Source: Methyloceanibacter sp.
GTDB taxonomy: Bacteria; Pseudomonadota; Alphaproteobacteria; Rhizobiales; Methyloligellaceae
Direction of reading: 5' to 3'
NCBI GenBank assembly: GCA_022865725.1
Contig: JALHTP010000098.1
Coordinates: 1 to 5,794, forward strand
DNA length: 5,794 bases
In this document: positions 5,403 through 5,794 of the stretch, piece after piece
How the letters are laid out: every line of letters starts with the position of its first letter
How positions within the stretch are numbered: position 1 is the stretch's first letter
Program-made: the position numbers and the translations under genes
The notes under the pieces: generated by a model
Seen by the model: only the letters and a program-made list of their open reading frames with translations
Databases searched by the model: none
Told to the model about the DNA's origin: nothing

Positions 5403-5794
5403 ATGCAAGTCAAAGACATGATGCATAGGGGCGCCGAATATGTCGCGCCGAACGCCAAGCTCCAGGTGATCGCCAAGAAGATGCGCGATTACGACGTCGG
5501 CGCCATCCCGGTTTGCGAGAGCGGCAAGACCATCGGCATGGTCACGGATCGCGACATCGCCATCAGGGCGCTCGCCAACGGCAAGGACATCGCCAAGCTC
5601 GAGGCGAAGGACGTGATGAGCCGGGATGTCATTTTCTGCCGCGACACCGAAGAAGCCGAGGATGCCCTTCACATCATGGAGGACAACCAAGTGCGAAGGC
5701 TTCCCGTGCTCAACGAAGCCAAGAAGCTCGTCGGCATGGTGAGTCTCGGCGACATCTCGCATGCGCTGTCACGCGACCTCACGGGCAAGGTGAC
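5403..5794 (+). CDS. CBS-domain-pair protein, 3' end outside the window
   Basis: An open reading frame beginning MQVKDMMHRG runs 130 codons to the window edge without a stop, so it is partial at the 3' end. It holds two CBS motifs forming one Bateman module: the first about residues 1-55 (VKDMM...VGAIPV...IGMVTDRDIAIR), the second about 68-124 (AKDVMS...VRRLPVL...LVGMVSLGDIS). Such modules usually bind adenine nucleotides and report energy state; the ligand here is unknown. The ATG at 5403 follows AGGAGGT by 6 nt. Most of the second domain is present, so the complete protein may be only a little longer than 130 aa. A FixK-type promoter precedes it. The opposite-strand reading frame at 5340-5762 is an artefact of this gene. 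Low-oxygen induction of CBS proteins is known elsewhere, for example mycobacterial Hrp1 under DosR. Confidence 0.9.
   Translation, partial: MQVKDMMHRGAEYVAPNAKLQVIAKKMRDYDVGAIPVCESGKTIGMVTDRDIAIRALANGKDIAKLEAKDVMSRDVIFCRDTEEAEDALHIMEDNQVRRLPVLNEAKKLVGMVSLGDISHALSRDLTGKV

Noticed and set aside
5340..5762. Minus-strand open reading frame of 140 codons
   Set aside because: It is antisense to the CBS-domain gene, which has a strong ribosome site, promoter and recognisable domains. The antisense product shows no known motif.

Overview
The window looks like chromosomal DNA of a GC-rich alphaproteobacterium, most likely Hyphomicrobiales (Rhizobiales). The evidence is a complete fixL-fixJ-fixT-fixK oxygen-sensing cascade in that order, FixK-type operator sequences in front of neighbouring genes, and strong protein resemblance to rhizobial FixL, FixJ and FixK. 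I cannot name a genus. No nif or fixNOQP genes, RNA genes, mobile elements or CRISPR arrays are visible.

Layout. On the minus strand, reading from 3545 down to 38: fixL (membrane-anchored haem PAS histidine kinase), fixJ (response regulator, overlapping fixL by 11 nt), a degenerate single-domain receiver best explained as FixT (a FixL inhibitor), and fixK (cysteine-free Crp/Fnr activator). Right of fixL is a divergent 189-nt intergenic region, then a plus-strand DUF883/ElaB/YqjD-like tail-anchored protein. This converges on a minus-strand pair, a monohaem c-type cytochrome followed 28 nt later by a tandem universal stress protein. A second divergent region of 207 nt separates the cytochrome from a plus-strand CBS-domain-pair protein that runs off the window at 5794.

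How it works together (inference). Low oxygen frees the FixL haem and FixL phosphorylates FixJ. FixJ activates fixK, and a FixJ-like site lies at 803-822 upstream of fixK. FixK then acts on operators of the form TTGA-N6-TCAA. Exactly four such perfect 14-mers occur in the window, all intergenic: before fixT, between fixL and the DUF883-like gene, before the cytochrome gene, and before the CBS gene. Three of them lie about 41.5 bp from a predicted transcription start with a plausible -10 hexamer, the class II Fnr/FixK activator geometry. The locus therefore looks like a compact low-oxygen island: sensor, regulator, feedback inhibitor and activator, plus effector genes for electron transfer, stress and ligand sensing, and a membrane/ribosome-associated protein.

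The most notable points are the receiver-like FixT with a degraded active site under an apparently exact FixK promoter, the four-box regulon, the two-box divergent promoter region containing a terminator-like hairpin, and a box that could feed back on fixL.
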